Shown: in pieces, positions 26,282 to 35,700 of the stretch
Position numbering within the stretch: position 1 is the first letter of the stretch
How the letters are laid out: each line of letters starts with the position of its first letter
Source: Bacillus sp. AFS029637
GTDB taxonomy: Bacteria > Bacillota > Bacilli > Bacillales > Bacillaceae_G
DNA: 64,000 nt
Direction of reading: 5' to 3'
Assembly: GCF_002584985.1 (NCBI RefSeq)
Contig: NZ_NUPZ01000054.1
Coordinates: 54,970-118,969, forward strand
The notes under the pieces: model-generated
What the model saw: only the letters and a program-made list of their open reading frames with translations
Database searches by the model: none
Told to the model about the DNA's origin: nothing
Translations under genes and position numbers: made by a program

Positions 26282-27115
26282 CTATTCCTCTAAAAATATA
26301 AGTACAGACTCCATAATTTGCTCATAACCAATTTCTTTATAAATTTTATTAGATGTTGGATTTGCTAAATCCGTATACAATGTGGTCGTTTTATAACCTT
26401 CATCTAACAAATGTTGACTGAGGGCGGCTACACAATTAGACGCATATCCTTTTTTCCTTGCTTCTTTTGGCGTATATACGAAATTAACCGTTATGTTATT
26501 ATTAGTTGGTCTCGTTTTTGCAGCTACAGAAACGAGTTTTCCATCCACTTCCAAACCAAATAGACGACTATTATTGATTAATGTATGTGCTGTTTGTTTC
26601 GCTTCTTCTTTCGTAGTTGGGAGCTTCACGTCTTCACAAAATTGATATATCCACTGTTCTATTAATGGTAGTTCATCACTACTTACTTCTCGAAAGATTC
26701 CATCTCCGTTCCACTTTTTCTTTACTTGTTTTAATTCATATATACCTTGCTCCATTGCAACATTCGTTTTCTTATTTTCTAACATCGCGATCTCTTCCGC
26801 TAATTTCTGTACAATTTTCTTATTACCAATCAATCCAGGAATATCCGGATATACTTTCGTTAACTCTTTTGCAAGCACTTTGATAGCTACTCCCGAAATT
26901 TCAGCATTTGCAACAATGATTTGTTTCTTTTCTTCTGTTTGAAGAAATACAACCGCAATTTCTTCTCCTTGTTTCGCTGCCCCCATAAATATCGGTTCTT
27001 GGACCATTTGTAATAACCCTAATATAAGATTATTTTCCTGCTCATTCTTTTCTAAAAATGGTGTAACCTCTTCTTTAAAATTAAGTATCTCTTCATACAC
27101 ATGTAATTGAATCAT
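26282..27115 (-). CDS. Two-domain GNAT acetyltransferase
   Basis: This protein of about 277 residues has an N-terminal degenerate domain (residues 1-140) that looks like the acetyltransferase-associated N-lobe, and a C-terminal GNAT domain with NFVYTPKEARKKGYASNCVAAL (motif A) and LYTDLANPTSNKIYKEIGYE (motif B). The layout matches the predicted acetyltransferases of COG3393. ATG 27115 or the TTG two codons earlier could be the start. Substrate unknown. It stands upstream of the convergent terminator, with no clear operon partner. Confidence 0.8.
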   Translation of the reverse strand: MIQLHVYEEILNFKEEVTPFLEKNEQENNLILGLLQMVQEPIFMGAAKQGEEIAVVFLQTEEKKQIIVANAEISGVAIKVLAKELTKVYPDIPGLIGNKKIVQKLAEEIAMLENKKTNVAMEQGIYELKQVKKKWNGDGIFREVSSDELPLIEQWIYQFCEDVKLPTTKEEAKQTAHTLINNSRLFGLEVDGKLVSVAAKTRPTNNNITVNFVYTPKEARKKGYASNCVAALSQHLLDEGYKTTTLYTDLANPTSNKIYKEIGYEQIMESVLIFLEE

Positions 27116-27181
27116 CGACAATCTCTTCTCTCTATTTATAGTTTCATTAAGTATTGGCGATTAATTCATTAAATCCTTCTT

Positions 27182-28690
27182 TTACGATTCAATAATATTC
27201 AAGACTAACGTATTCAAATCATTTTCAGCTTGTAAAATTCTCTGTTTTTCCTTTTCAAATACCTCTTCTTCTTGTTGAAACGACTCTTTTCGTTTTTTAA
27301 TCATGCGCTCCATTTCTTTTTTACTCGGGCCACCACATACATTTCTTTTTTGAATAAAAGCTTCGGGTGATATAATCTCTTTCCACTCTTCTTCTAATAA
27401 ACGCACTTTCAAATTTTCTTGTAAGTACAGATCTACTTCTTCGAAATGTAATTCATGAAGCTCCTTTTTCTGCTCCAATGACATATTTGCAATAGCACTT
27501 GCTGCATGATGCGCTTGTCGAAATGGAATGTCATAGTTTTTTGTTAAAACATCTGCAAAATCAGTTATCGTAATTGCATGTTTATAGGAACGACTTTTTA
27601 ACGTTTCTTCTTCTACTTTCATCGTTCGAATGACTGCATTCATAATACAACACACACGAATTGTCTTTTCAATTCCTTTGTATAAATACGGCTGCAAGTC
27701 ATCCTCTGTATCGACAATATCACCAAATGGTGTATTATGAATCATTTGAAATACAGTAAAAGCTTCCCCTAAAGCACTACTCGTAATAGCTCTGGCATGT
27801 TCAATTGAAACCGGATTTCGTTTTTGCGGCATAATACTACTAATTTGTACATATGGCTTCGCAACAGTAATACCATCATATTCTTTCGTTGCTAATAATA
27901 AGAAGTCATGAATCCATCTACTCGTATTTGTCATCATTACCATAAGTAACGAGCTAACTTCTAATAAATAATCCGCACCAGCAACAGCATCATATGAGTT
28001 CTCGATTACATTTGTAAATCCAAGTAAATGAGCCACTCGCTCTCGTTTAATTGGGAAACTTGTTGTAGAAAGAGCAGCTGCCCCCATCGGAGAATGATTT
28101 AAAAGCTGATACGTTTTTTTCATTCGTTCTAAATCTCTTTGCATCGTATCGTAAATCGCTAACGCATAATGACCCAATGTTGTTGGCTGTGCTGGTTGCG
28201 TATGTGTATATGCTGGCATTATCGTTTTCTTATGATCATCGGCAAGTTGCAATATACTTTCTTGCAATAACAAATGATGTTCCATTAATCGTAAAACATA
28301 TCGTCTTAAACTCATGCGATACATCGTAACGCCCATATCATTTCTACTTCTACCAATATGCATATTACTTACAAAATCACATTTTGCTTCTTGAAAAATT
28401 AAATGTTCTACTAAAAAAAAGAGATCTTCATGTTGCTCTGTATATAGCAATTGATCTTTCGGAATTCCCTCTATCTTTTTTAGTGCGTTTAATATAACTT
28501 TAGCTTCTTCATTTTTCATTAAATTTTCTTCAGTCAACATTATAATATGTGCTTTGTGCACTTCAAACATATCTTTCAATAAGTAATTTCGCTGAAAATC
28601 AAATACATGTTGTAATACACAATCCACATATGTTTTCCCAGGGAAATCAGCGCCTTCACTCTTTATAAACTCTTCTCTACTCTGTTTCAT
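27182..28690 (-). CDS. Argininosuccinate lyase/fumarase-superfamily enzyme
   Basis: This protein of about 502 residues belongs to the ASL/fumarase superfamily. The signature loop QISSIMPQKRNPVSIEHARA carries the catalytic Ser. MHIGRSRNDMGVTMYRMSL and the PAYTHTQPAQPTTLGHYAL box match ArgH-like enzymes. Several canonical ArgH residues differ: GRSRNDQ is GRSRNDM, HLQRAQP is HTQPAQP, and the DAVSDRD motif is DAVAGADY. The gene is not in an arginine operon. It may be a second argininosuccinate lyase or a lyase acting on a related N-succinyl compound. ATG 28690 is favoured over a GTG six codons upstream because AAAGGGG lies 8 nt before it. Confidence 0.75.
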   Translation of the reverse strand: MKQSREEFIKSEGADFPGKTYVDCVLQHVFDFQRNYLLKDMFEVHKAHIIMLTEENLMKNEEAKVILNALKKIEGIPKDQLLYTEQHEDLFFLVEHLIFQEAKCDFVSNMHIGRSRNDMGVTMYRMSLRRYVLRLMEHHLLLQESILQLADDHKKTIMPAYTHTQPAQPTTLGHYALAIYDTMQRDLERMKKTYQLLNHSPMGAAALSTTSFPIKRERVAHLLGFTNVIENSYDAVAGADYLLEVSSLLMVMMTNTSRWIHDFLLLATKEYDGITVAKPYVQISSIMPQKRNPVSIEHARAITSSALGEAFTVFQMIHNTPFGDIVDTEDDLQPYLYKGIEKTIRVCCIMNAVIRTMKVEEETLKSRSYKHAITITDFADVLTKNYDIPFRQAHHAASAIANMSLEQKKELHELHFEEVDLYLQENLKVRLLEEEWKEIISPEAFIQKRNVCGGPSKKEMERMIKKRKESFQQEEEVFEKEKQRILQAENDLNTLVLNIIES

Positions 28691-28767
28691 CACCTTTTCC
28701 CCTTTCACCTAAGTATTACTACCCATCATACCCAGAGATAGCAAAAAAGTGCTTGTACACAAAAATA

Positions 28768-28793
28768 AACTCGGTGCTTTAAGCACCGAGTTT
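28768..28793 (-). terminator. Terminator of the serine hydrolase gene
   Basis: A perfect palindrome AACTCGGTGCTT/AAGCACCGAGTT overlaps the stop codon of the serine hydrolase gene. Confidence 0.85.
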
Positions 28794-29901
28794 ATTTAAT
28801 AAAAGTCACATCATATTTATCACTTTGCAACACTTGGAAATGTAAGTTTGCTAAATGTTTCCGTATTTCCGCACTGTCGTCCTCATTTAAATCATTTGCT
28901 AAGAACACTATTTCTGTACAGTTCCCGCGTTTATCCATTGCATAAACTGCTTTTGTCACTGTCCATGGTGTATAACCATTCTTTTGCCCCGCGTGTCTGA
29001 ATATTTTACGATATTTCTTGGCACTCATATCCGTCTCAACGATATCCGCCCACACTTTTTCCTCCGCTTCTGTCAAGCCACCTTTATGATTTGCCTTTTG
29101 AAGCAATACCATATAATCGTTTGCAGAAGCAGCCGGCAATCTATCTGACCAAATTTTATCGTAACGGTCCTCCAAATAAAGAGGAAGTTCCTTCTGCAAT
29201 AATGGCCCTTTCTGTTTTAAGCGTTCATGAATAATCATCGCATACTCACGATATTGCTCTTGAGACATTTCTTTTAACTTTTTCTCTATTTTATCTTTTG
29301 GAACATGTAGTTCTTTATGCAAGTATCCCGGAATGTATAAAGATGAAACAATCGGAAATAGTGGTTGATGTGCAGGAAGCGATAAACTTTGTAAATTTCG
29401 GTTAATGTTATCCAATCCTAACACTTCCATTAAGTATTCAGTATTCGCATTTGAACTGAACTTAACCATACCTTTTGCAACTTCCTCTAATGAGACTGCT
29501 CCTTCAGTTATTTTTTCTTTTTTTTGCAAATAATTTTGCCATCTGTCTTGTGCACCGCCATCTGTATTCGGCACATAATAACGATTCACATCATTAATGG
29601 AAACGAAACTAGAGGGGTCAATTTTCCCTTCTGTAACTTGTTTCGTATATTCAAGTGCCACTATTAGCTTCATCGTACTAGCAACTGGCAATACAACATT
29701 TGGATTTACAGAATAAACAACTTTATCATTTCTCTTTACTAAAAGCGCACTATTTTTCTCATCTTTATGTTCTTCAATAAAAGATGCTATATACTGTGCA
29801 TCATCATTATTTGAACTCCAAACTTTTTTCACTAAAAAATTACCCGATATTAGCAAAACGAAAATACCCACAATCACTGCGCATACTATAGTTTTTTTCA
29901 A
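28792..29901 (-). CDS. Membrane-anchored serine hydrolase, class A beta-lactamase/DD-peptidase fold
   Basis: This 369-residue protein has an N-terminal signal anchor (TIVCAVIVGIFVLLISGNFL), so the catalytic domain lies outside the cell. The active-site tetrad is PVASTMKLIVALE (Ser75-x-x-Lys78), SSNANTEYL gives the SxN motif at Ser150 and Asn152-type position, and QKNGYTPWTV gives the KTG-like box with Asn in place of Thr. This matches the class A beta-lactamase-related protein group, which is not necessarily lactam-hydrolysing. The Glu166-type omega loop was not found, which argues against a true class A beta-lactamase. Confidence 0.75.
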   Translation of the reverse strand: MKKTIVCAVIVGIFVLLISGNFLVKKVWSSNNDDAQYIASFIEEHKDEKNSALLVKRNDKVVYSVNPNVVLPVASTMKLIVALEYTKQVTEGKIDPSSFVSINDVNRYYVPNTDGGAQDRWQNYLQKKEKITEGAVSLEEVAKGMVKFSSNANTEYLMEVLGLDNINRNLQSLSLPAHQPLFPIVSSLYIPGYLHKELHVPKDKIEKKLKEMSQEQYREYAMIIHERLKQKGPLLQKELPLYLEDRYDKIWSDRLPAASANDYMVLLQKANHKGGLTEAEEKVWADIVETDMSAKKYRKIFRHAGQKNGYTPWTVTKAVYAMDKRGNCTEIVFLANDLNEDDSAEIRKHLANLHFQVLQSDKYDVTFIK

Positions 29902-29951
29902 GTAAAATTCCTCTCCTATTGTGTAACTCTTATCTCTCTATCTTTTAAAAA

Positions 29952-29996
29952 CAAAATAATGGAGATGATCATTTACATGACCATCTCCATTATTTT
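29952..29996. terminator. Terminator after the nucleoside hydrolase gene
   Basis: A 15-bp stem (AAAATAATGGAGATG and complement) lies just past the nucleoside hydrolase stop and also faces the serine hydrolase promoter region. Confidence 0.8.
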
Positions 29997-30018
29997 AACT
30001 TGTATGCTCCTATCATGT

Positions 30019-30951
30019 CTACGTCATAATTTTCACAAAGTCTTCTAGAAATTTTTTATAATGTAATGACCAACCGATTCGCACCCAATTCTTTAATGCT
30101 TTTGAGTCAGGCTGAGGCCGGAAATCAGCAATACTTTCTCCTTTTGCAATACCAACTGTATCTACATCGACACGGCGATACACATAATCTAAAAGGGATG
30201 GATTCGCCGCAACCATCATCGTAACAACATCATGTACCGGACTACCTGTTATTTTTGGATTTATCTTTTTATAAGCTTTATAATAATACGTAAATATCGG
30301 TTCGATTAATTTATTAAAACTCGTTTTAGAGTGTTTCGTAATATACTTTACCATTTCTGGTGTAATAATTGCTTCGGATGTAACATTAAGAGGTACTAAT
30401 GTCACATTTTTAGCATGTTGCATGACTAATTGCGATGCAATCGGATCACCATGAAAATTCGCCTCTGCGACTGGTGTAACATTGCCTGGCATTAAGAACG
30501 CACCGCCCATTATATAATATTCTTTCACATACTTCATCATCGGCTTTTCTAAAATAAAAGCTGTCGCTAGTGTCGTTGACCTTCCTGCATCAACAATAAT
30601 CAATTCTCCTTTATACTGCTCAAGAATATCGAAAAATGCACAAAAAGGTTTTATATTTGGTGAAAAAGCTTTTGGAGGTTTAATAGGTCCTAAGCCATCT
30701 GCACCATGAATTTCCGGATAAAACGTCACAAAATCCCCAGACAAAGGAATTTTCGCACCGTTAATAACTGGTATATCTTCACGTCCTGCCATTTGCAATA
30801 AATACGCCGCATTACTCGTTGCTTTTTCTTGTGTTACATTCCCGTACCCTGTTACAACACCAACAATATCAATATCAGGATGCATGATTCCATACATAAT
30901 GGCTAAAGAGTCATCAATTCCTGGGTCTCCTAAAAATAATACTTTTTTCAT
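30019..30951 (-). CDS. Inosine-uridine-type nucleoside hydrolase
   Basis: This protein of about 310 residues has the Ca-binding N-terminus VLFLGDPGIDDSLAIMYG, a variant of the usual DTDPGIDD in which the first Asp is Leu. NVTSEAIITPEM and SPVHDVVTMMVAANP (the His-Asp pair near the C-terminus) complete the family signature. These enzymes cleave nucleosides to base and ribose in salvage. The substitution of the first Asp is unusual, but the main catalytic Asp (second in the motif) and the later Asp pair are kept. An ATG 16 codons upstream is possible; GGAG lies 9 nt before 30951. Confidence 0.85.
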   Translation of the reverse strand: MKKVLFLGDPGIDDSLAIMYGIMHPDIDIVGVVTGYGNVTQEKATSNAAYLLQMAGREDIPVINGAKIPLSGDFVTFYPEIHGADGLGPIKPPKAFSPNIKPFCAFFDILEQYKGELIIVDAGRSTTLATAFILEKPMMKYVKEYYIMGGAFLMPGNVTPVAEANFHGDPIASQLVMQHAKNVTLVPLNVTSEAIITPEMVKYITKHSKTSFNKLIEPIFTYYYKAYKKINPKITGSPVHDVVTMMVAANPSLLDYVYRRVDVDTVGIAKGESIADFRPQPDSKALKNWVRIGWSLHYKKFLEDFVKIMT

Positions 30952-31037
30952 CGACCTCAACTCCATCCACTCAATTGTTATTAATTTATGAATACCCATA
31001 CGTATACAGAATAAAAAAGAACAAATTCATACGAAAA

Positions 31038-31062
31038 AACGCAACCCTATACGGGCTGCGTT
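31038..31062 (-). terminator. Terminator after panF
   Basis: The stem AACGCAACCC pairs with GGGCTGCGTT (one mismatch), followed by TTTTTT on the minus strand. Confidence 0.8.
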
Positions 31063-31073
31063 CTCCATTTTAT

Positions 31074-32507
31074 CTAGATTTTTTTATTCATAGTAACCAT
31101 ACTGCCAATGATGTAAGCAATACATGCAAAGCAGATTGGGAAGACAACTGTATGTATACCGAACGGATTTGGATAGAAAAGATGAATACACATATATGAG
31201 CCTACCCCAACTACAATGGAAGCGAGTGCTCCAGTTGCATTCCCTTTTTTCCAATATAACCCTAACACAATCGGCCAAATAAAAGCCGCTTCTAATCCAC
31301 CGAATGAAAATAAATTTAACCATATTAAGAAATCTGGTGGCTTAATCGCTGCTGCATAAACGAGCAGCCCTACAATACCAGTAATCCACAGACTTCCTTT
31401 TTTTATCGTACTGTCTGCTGCATCTTTATTTATGTAATTTACATATATATCTTTAATAATCGATGAACTTACAAGTAACAATAACGAGTTTACTGTAGAC
31501 ATAATTGCTGCCATTGGTGCAGCTAAGAAAACTCCAGCTAACCAAGGTGGCAATACTTCCATTGCTAATAGCGGCATTACTTTATCTGGTACTGTTATAC
31601 CCGGAAGTACTACTCGTGCAAACACACCTGTTAAATGCATACCAATCATAATTGTACCAACGACAATCGTCCCAATTATGAGCGCTTGATGCATCGCTTT
31701 TGAATTTTTATACGACATTGCACGCACGCTAATTTGCGGTAAACCAACGACGCCAATTCCAATTAAAATCCAATACGATGTAACATATGATTTCGTTAAA
31801 CTACCATCTGCTCCGAATGGTGTAATTAAATTCGGATTAATTTGAACGAGTTCGTGCATAATCTTTTCAATTCCACCACCGGCGATGACAGTCGCAATTA
31901 AAATGATTGTCGTTCCAACCAGCATAATGATACCTAATATCGTATCTGATAACGCGACTGCACGAAATCCACCAATTAATACGTACACAAGTACAGAAAA
32001 AGTAAATAAAAATAGCGCTGTTGTATACGATAAACCCGTTAGCGACTCAATTAATCGTCCACCGCCAACCCACTGAGCTACTGTTGCTGAAAATAAAAAG
32101 ATAATAATACATAACGCTGAAAGAATCACGACTGCTTTATTATTGTATCTTCCTTTTAAATAATCGATCAAAGTAATTGCTTCCATCTTCCTAGCGATAA
32201 TTGCAAACTTTTTACCAATAACCGTTAATACGATATATCCGGTGACAACTTGAATCGCTGATAATAGTACCCATCCAAGCCCCATATTGTATGCTATACC
32301 AGGCCCACCAATGAAGCTACTCGCACTACCGTACGTAGCAATCATTGTCATTGCTAATAATAAACCGCCAAGCTCACGCCCACCAAGAAAATATTCTTGT
32401 AAAAATTTATTTTGTGCCGTTGTTTGTACACGCCTTGAAGCATATACACCAATTAAAAATACAACGATAAATGAAATTATCATTGGAATGATTACATACC
32501 AATTCAT
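31074..32507 (-). CDS. panF: Sodium/pantothenate symporter
   Basis: This 477-residue protein has 12-13 predicted helices and belongs to the SSS (solute:sodium symporter) family. LQEYFLGGRELGGLLLAMTM, ATYGSASSFIGGPGIAYNMG and GLPQISVRAMSYKNSKAMH are typical of PanF. It imports pantothenate for CoA synthesis. The ATG lies 3 nt after the YhdT stop, so the two form a bicistronic unit, as the yhdT-panF pair does in E. coli and many other bacteria. Function by family and context is well supported. Confidence 0.9.
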   Translation of the reverse strand: MNWYVIIPMIISFIVVFLIGVYASRRVQTTAQNKFLQEYFLGGRELGGLLLAMTMIATYGSASSFIGGPGIAYNMGLGWVLLSAIQVVTGYIVLTVIGKKFAIIARKMEAITLIDYLKGRYNNKAVVILSALCIIIFLFSATVAQWVGGGRLIESLTGLSYTTALFLFTFSVLVYVLIGGFRAVALSDTILGIIMLVGTTIILIATVIAGGGIEKIMHELVQINPNLITPFGADGSLTKSYVTSYWILIGIGVVGLPQISVRAMSYKNSKAMHQALIIGTIVVGTIMIGMHLTGVFARVVLPGITVPDKVMPLLAMEVLPPWLAGVFLAAPMAAIMSTVNSLLLLVSSSIIKDIYVNYINKDAADSTIKKGSLWITGIVGLLVYAAAIKPPDFLIWLNLFSFGGLEAAFIWPIVLGLYWKKGNATGALASIVVGVGSYMCIHLFYPNPFGIHTVVFPICFACIAYIIGSMVTMNKKI

Positions 32508-32510
32508 CTA

Positions 32511-32789
32511 TTATTCCTCACTTTTTTCTTCCTCATCGAGTGAAATATCTTGAAATACAAAACGAACAACTAAACTAAGCAAAATAACCATAACGATAAA
32601 TCCAACAATACAGCTATAAAAAAACCATGCTGGAAAACCGAATACGTATGTATATTCACTTGGATCTTTACTACCAAGCCCATAAGCAAATCCGTACCAT
32701 ATTATAAAATTAATAATAGCCAGTCCAAGACCAATTAACGCTTCTCTATGGGCAATTCGAAAACGTGGATCATCATGATAATCCTTCAT
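32511..32789 (-). CDS. yhdT: YhdT family small membrane protein
   Basis: This protein of about 92 residues has two membrane segments and the YhdT/DUF997 features DPRFRIAHREALIGLGLAI and FGFPAWFFYSCIVGFIVM. It is co-transcribed with panF, which is the usual context of the family, and may assist the symporter (inference). ATG 32789 is favoured because AGGAGGGA lies at good spacing before it; a GTG upstream overlaps that site. The C-terminus is acidic (LDEEEKSEE). Confidence 0.85.
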   Translation of the reverse strand: MKDYHDDPRFRIAHREALIGLGLAIINFIIWYGFAYGLGSKDPSEYTYVFGFPAWFFYSCIVGFIVMVILLSLVVRFVFQDISLDEEEKSEE

Positions 32790-33011
32790 TTTTCTCCCTC
32801 CTCTCACGATGTATTATTGTACCATTGTTCTTCTAGTTTTTCCTACTAGAAAGCAAAAACAAGCAGGATTTTTTATAATTACATAGAAGATTTTCTTACA
32901 TTACATATTTTTTACAATTGTAACACAAATGAAATTTGAATTTTCAGTATTTATTAATTATGATTTGAATTAGAGGCTTTTCATCTAGTTCCCACATCCT
33001 TGATTTCGGAA

Positions 33012-33036
33012 TAAACGCCGTCTCGTACTGCGTTTA
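33012..33036 (+). promoter_or_regulatory. Inverted repeat upstream of dhaS
   Basis: A perfect 7-bp dyad TAAACGC / GCGTTTA separated by 11 nt lies about 25 nt before the dhaS start. It could be a regulator binding site or a leader hairpin. Confidence 0.35.
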
Positions 33037-33062
33037 CATTATATTTTCAAGGGGGTTATACA

Positions 33063-34547
33063 ATGAGTCAACTAGCTGTAAATCTTCATGAAAAGGTAGA
33101 AAAGTTTCTTCAAGGCACGAAAAAGTTATATGTGAATGGATCTTTCATTGAAAGCGCTTCCGGAAAAACATTTAAAACACCTAACCCAGCAACTGGCGAA
33201 ACACTTGCCGTCGTTTCTGAAGCTGGTCGCGAAGATATTCATAAAGCTGTAGTTGCGGCTCGCATGGCTTTTGACGAAGGTCCTTGGTCTCGCATGAGTA
33301 CCGCTGAACGAAGCCGCCTTATGTACAAGCTTGCCGATTTAATGGAAGAACATAAAGAAGAGCTTGCACAGCTCGAAACGTTAGATAACGGAAAACCAAT
33401 CCGTGAAACAATGGCAGCAGACATACCACTTGCAATTGAACATATGCGCTATTATGCTGGCTGGGCTACGAAAATCGTTGGTCAAACAATTCCTGTCTCC
33501 GGTGATTACTTTAACTATACACGCCATGAAGCTGTCGGTGTTGTCGGTCAAATTATTCCTTGGAACTTCCCACTTCTTATGGCAATGTGGAAAATGGGAG
33601 CAGCACTTGCTACAGGATGTACAATCGTTTTAAAACCTGCAGAACAAACTCCACTTTCCGCTCTATACTTAGCTGAATTAATTGAAGAAGCTGGATTCCC
33701 GAAAGGTGTTATCAATATCGTTCCTGGATTCGGTGAATCAGCTGGACAAGCTCTCGTTAATCATCCACTCGTTGATAAAATTGCATTTACTGGTTCTACT
33801 CCAGTTGGTAAACAAATTATGAGACAAGCATCCGAATCATTAAAACGCGTTACACTTGAATTAGGTGGTAAATCACCAAATATCATCTTGCCAGATGCTG
33901 ATTTATCTCGCGCGATTCCTGGTGCACTTTCTGGTGTTATGTTTAACCAAGGACAAGTATGCTCTGCTGGATCACGCTTATTTGTTCCAAAGAAAATGTA
34001 TGATAACGTGATGGCTGATCTCGTCCTCTATTCTAAAAAACTAAATCAAGGTGTCGGTCTTAACCCTGAAACAACAATCGGGCCTCTCGTTTCCGAAGAA
34101 CAACAAAAACGTGTAATGAGCTATATCGAAAAAGGAATTGAAGAAGGCGCTGAAGTACTTTGCGGAGGAAGTAATCCATTCGATCAAGGTTACTTTGTTT
34201 CCCCTACAGTATTCGCTGATGTAAATGATGAAATGACGATTGCAAAAGAAGAAATTTTCGGTCCAGTTATTTCTGCAATACCGTTTAACGATATTGATGA
34301 AGTAATTGAACGTGCGAATAAATCACAATTCGGCTTGGCAGCTGGTGTATGGACAGAAAATGTTAAGACAGCACACTATGTTGCAAGTAAAGTACGCGCA
34401 GGTACAGTATGGGTAAACTGTTATAACGTCTTTGATGCAGCATCTCCATTTGGAGGATTTAAACAATCTGGTCTTGGCCGTGAAATGGGCTCTTATGCAT
34501 TAAATAACTATACAGAAGTGAAGAGCGTTTGGTTAAACTTAAATTAA
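33063..34547 (+). CDS. dhaS: NAD-dependent aldehyde dehydrogenase
   Basis: This 494-residue protein aligns closely, as I recall it, with DhaS of Bacillus subtilis. Catalytic and binding motifs are IIPWNFPLLMAMWKMGAAL with Asn, AFTGSTPVGKQI for NAD, LELGGKSPNI with the general-base Glu, and FNQGQVCSAGSR with the nucleophile Cys. The C-terminal ASPFGGFKQSGLGREMG is a family hallmark. It oxidises aldehydes to acids; the physiological substrate is unsettled. GGGGG lies ahead of the ATG. A 19-bp terminator begins at the stop codon. Confidence 0.92.
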   Translation: MSQLAVNLHEKVEKFLQGTKKLYVNGSFIESASGKTFKTPNPATGETLAVVSEAGREDIHKAVVAARMAFDEGPWSRMSTAERSRLMYKLADLMEEHKEELAQLETLDNGKPIRETMAADIPLAIEHMRYYAGWATKIVGQTIPVSGDYFNYTRHEAVGVVGQIIPWNFPLLMAMWKMGAALATGCTIVLKPAEQTPLSALYLAELIEEAGFPKGVINIVPGFGESAGQALVNHPLVDKIAFTGSTPVGKQIMRQASESLKRVTLELGGKSPNIILPDADLSRAIPGALSGVMFNQGQVCSAGSRLFVPKKMYDNVMADLVLYSKKLNQGVGLNPETTIGPLVSEEQQKRVMSYIEKGIEEGAEVLCGGSNPFDQGYFVSPTVFADVNDEMTIAKEEIFGPVISAIPFNDIDEVIERANKSQFGLAAGVWTENVKTAHYVASKVRAGTVWVNCYNVFDAASPFGGFKQSGLGREMGSYALNNYTEVKSVWLNLN

Positions 34548-34590
34548 ATTGAAAAGAACCTGACCCACTCGGTCAGGTTCTTTTCAATTT
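34547..34590. terminator. Long bidirectional terminator
   Basis: A perfect 19-bp stem (AATTGAAAAGAACCTGACC and its complement) lies between dhaS and the convergent SDR gene. Confidence 0.92.
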
Positions 34591-34598
34591 GTATTCCT

Positions 34599-35339
34599 TT
34601 AAACTTGCAGCCCTCCGCTCACATTTAATACTTCTCCTGTAATATAGGATGCATATTCTGACGCTAAAAAGGCCGCTGCGTTCGCAATATCATCTGGCGT
34701 TCCAATTCTACCAACTGGAATCGCTCCAACCATCTTTTCTTTCACTTTATCTGGTATCGTTTTTGTCATATCTGTATCCATAAACCCTGGACAAATTGCA
34801 TTACAAGTAATACCGAAACTTCCAACTTCTTTCGCCGCTGTTTTCGTTAAACCTACAACTCCTGCCTTTGTAGCTGCATAATTCGCTTGTCCAATATTCC
34901 CATCCCTACTAATAGAAGAAATATTAATAATCCTTCCATATCCTTGCTGTCTCATATAAAGAAGCGCTGGCTGCATACAATAAAAAACACCGCTTAAGTT
35001 TACTTGCAGTACTTGTTCCCATGCTGATTTCTCCATTTTATGTAACATAGCATCTCGTGTAATACCTGCGTTGTTCACTAAAATATGTAATTCACCAAAT
35101 GTTTGAACTGCATATTCAATTAATGTCTTCGCGTCATTTTGATTACTCACATCACAACGATACTGCCTCACTTCATATCCTTCTGCCACTAATTCATTTG
35201 TCGTTTCTTGTAACTTTTCTTCATTCACATCACTTATTAATACTTTCGCCCCTAGTTTTCCAAAAACCTTTGCTATTTCTTTTCCTATTCCTTGTGCACC
35301 ACCTGTTATAACAGCTGTTTTCCCAGTTAAAAACTCCAT
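34599..35339 (-). CDS. FabG-like short-chain dehydrogenase
   Basis: This 246-residue protein has the SDR cofactor motif TGGAQGIGKEIA, NNAG, the catalytic ISSISRDGNIGQANYAATKAG (Ser, Tyr, Lys) and NAICPGFMDTDMTKTIP. It resembles 3-oxoacyl-ACP reductase FabG and also acetoacetyl-CoA reductase PhaB. It is not in a fatty-acid synthesis cluster, so it may be a second, specialised copy. The divergent neighbour is the YfhD-type gene. Function at family level is secure; substrate is inferred. Confidence 0.85.
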   Translation of the reverse strand: MEFLTGKTAVITGGAQGIGKEIAKVFGKLGAKVLISDVNEEKLQETTNELVAEGYEVRQYRCDVSNQNDAKTLIEYAVQTFGELHILVNNAGITRDAMLHKMEKSAWEQVLQVNLSGVFYCMQPALLYMRQQGYGRIINISSISRDGNIGQANYAATKAGVVGLTKTAAKEVGSFGITCNAICPGFMDTDMTKTIPDKVKEKMVGAIPVGRIGTPDDIANAAAFLASEYASYITGEVLNVSGGLQV

Positions 35340-35472
35340 CCCTATCCCCCATTTCTATTACTTATACTGTATATTTCTGCCCCTTGCTTTCCAAATCCTC
35401 TTTGTATAAAAAAGTCTATTTGTGTCAAACTAACTTTGCAACGTCGCATAATGCACAAGGAGATTGTATCGA

Positions 35473-35622
35473 ATGAACAAAAAGAATTTCAAACAGAGCA
35501 AAGCTGCTGATGGCATTGATGTCGAGTTCTCTCGAGAACTCGCTGACCACAATGACTTAGAAGCAAACGCACGTGCAAATGCCGCTAATGCACGTCAAAA
35601 ACGCCAGTCAACAGAAAAATAA
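35473..35622 (+). CDS. YfhD family small protein
   Basis: This 49-residue protein was found in the divergent gap. It reads MNKKNFKQSKAADGIDVEFS and then RELADHNDLEANARANAANA, ending RQKRQSTEK. The VEFSRELAD...AxARANAANAR pattern is that of the YfhD family, small proteins found in Bacillus and expressed in sporulation in some species. AAGGAGA lies ahead of the ATG. The product is hydrophilic and probably unfolded alone. Its molecular role is unknown. Confidence 0.75.
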   Translation: MNKKNFKQSKAADGIDVEFSRELADHNDLEANARANAANARQKRQSTEK

Positions 35623-35670
35623 GGTAAATCATAACCTTATTCTTTTCAACAGGGACCTACTACCCAACAA

Positions 35671-35700
35671 AATAAACCGAGAGATATCTCTCGGTTTATT
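35671..35700. terminator. Bidirectional palindromic terminator
   Basis: A perfect 30-bp palindrome (AATAAACCGAGAGAT and its complement) lies between the YfhD gene and the convergent cyclase gene. Confidence 0.9.
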
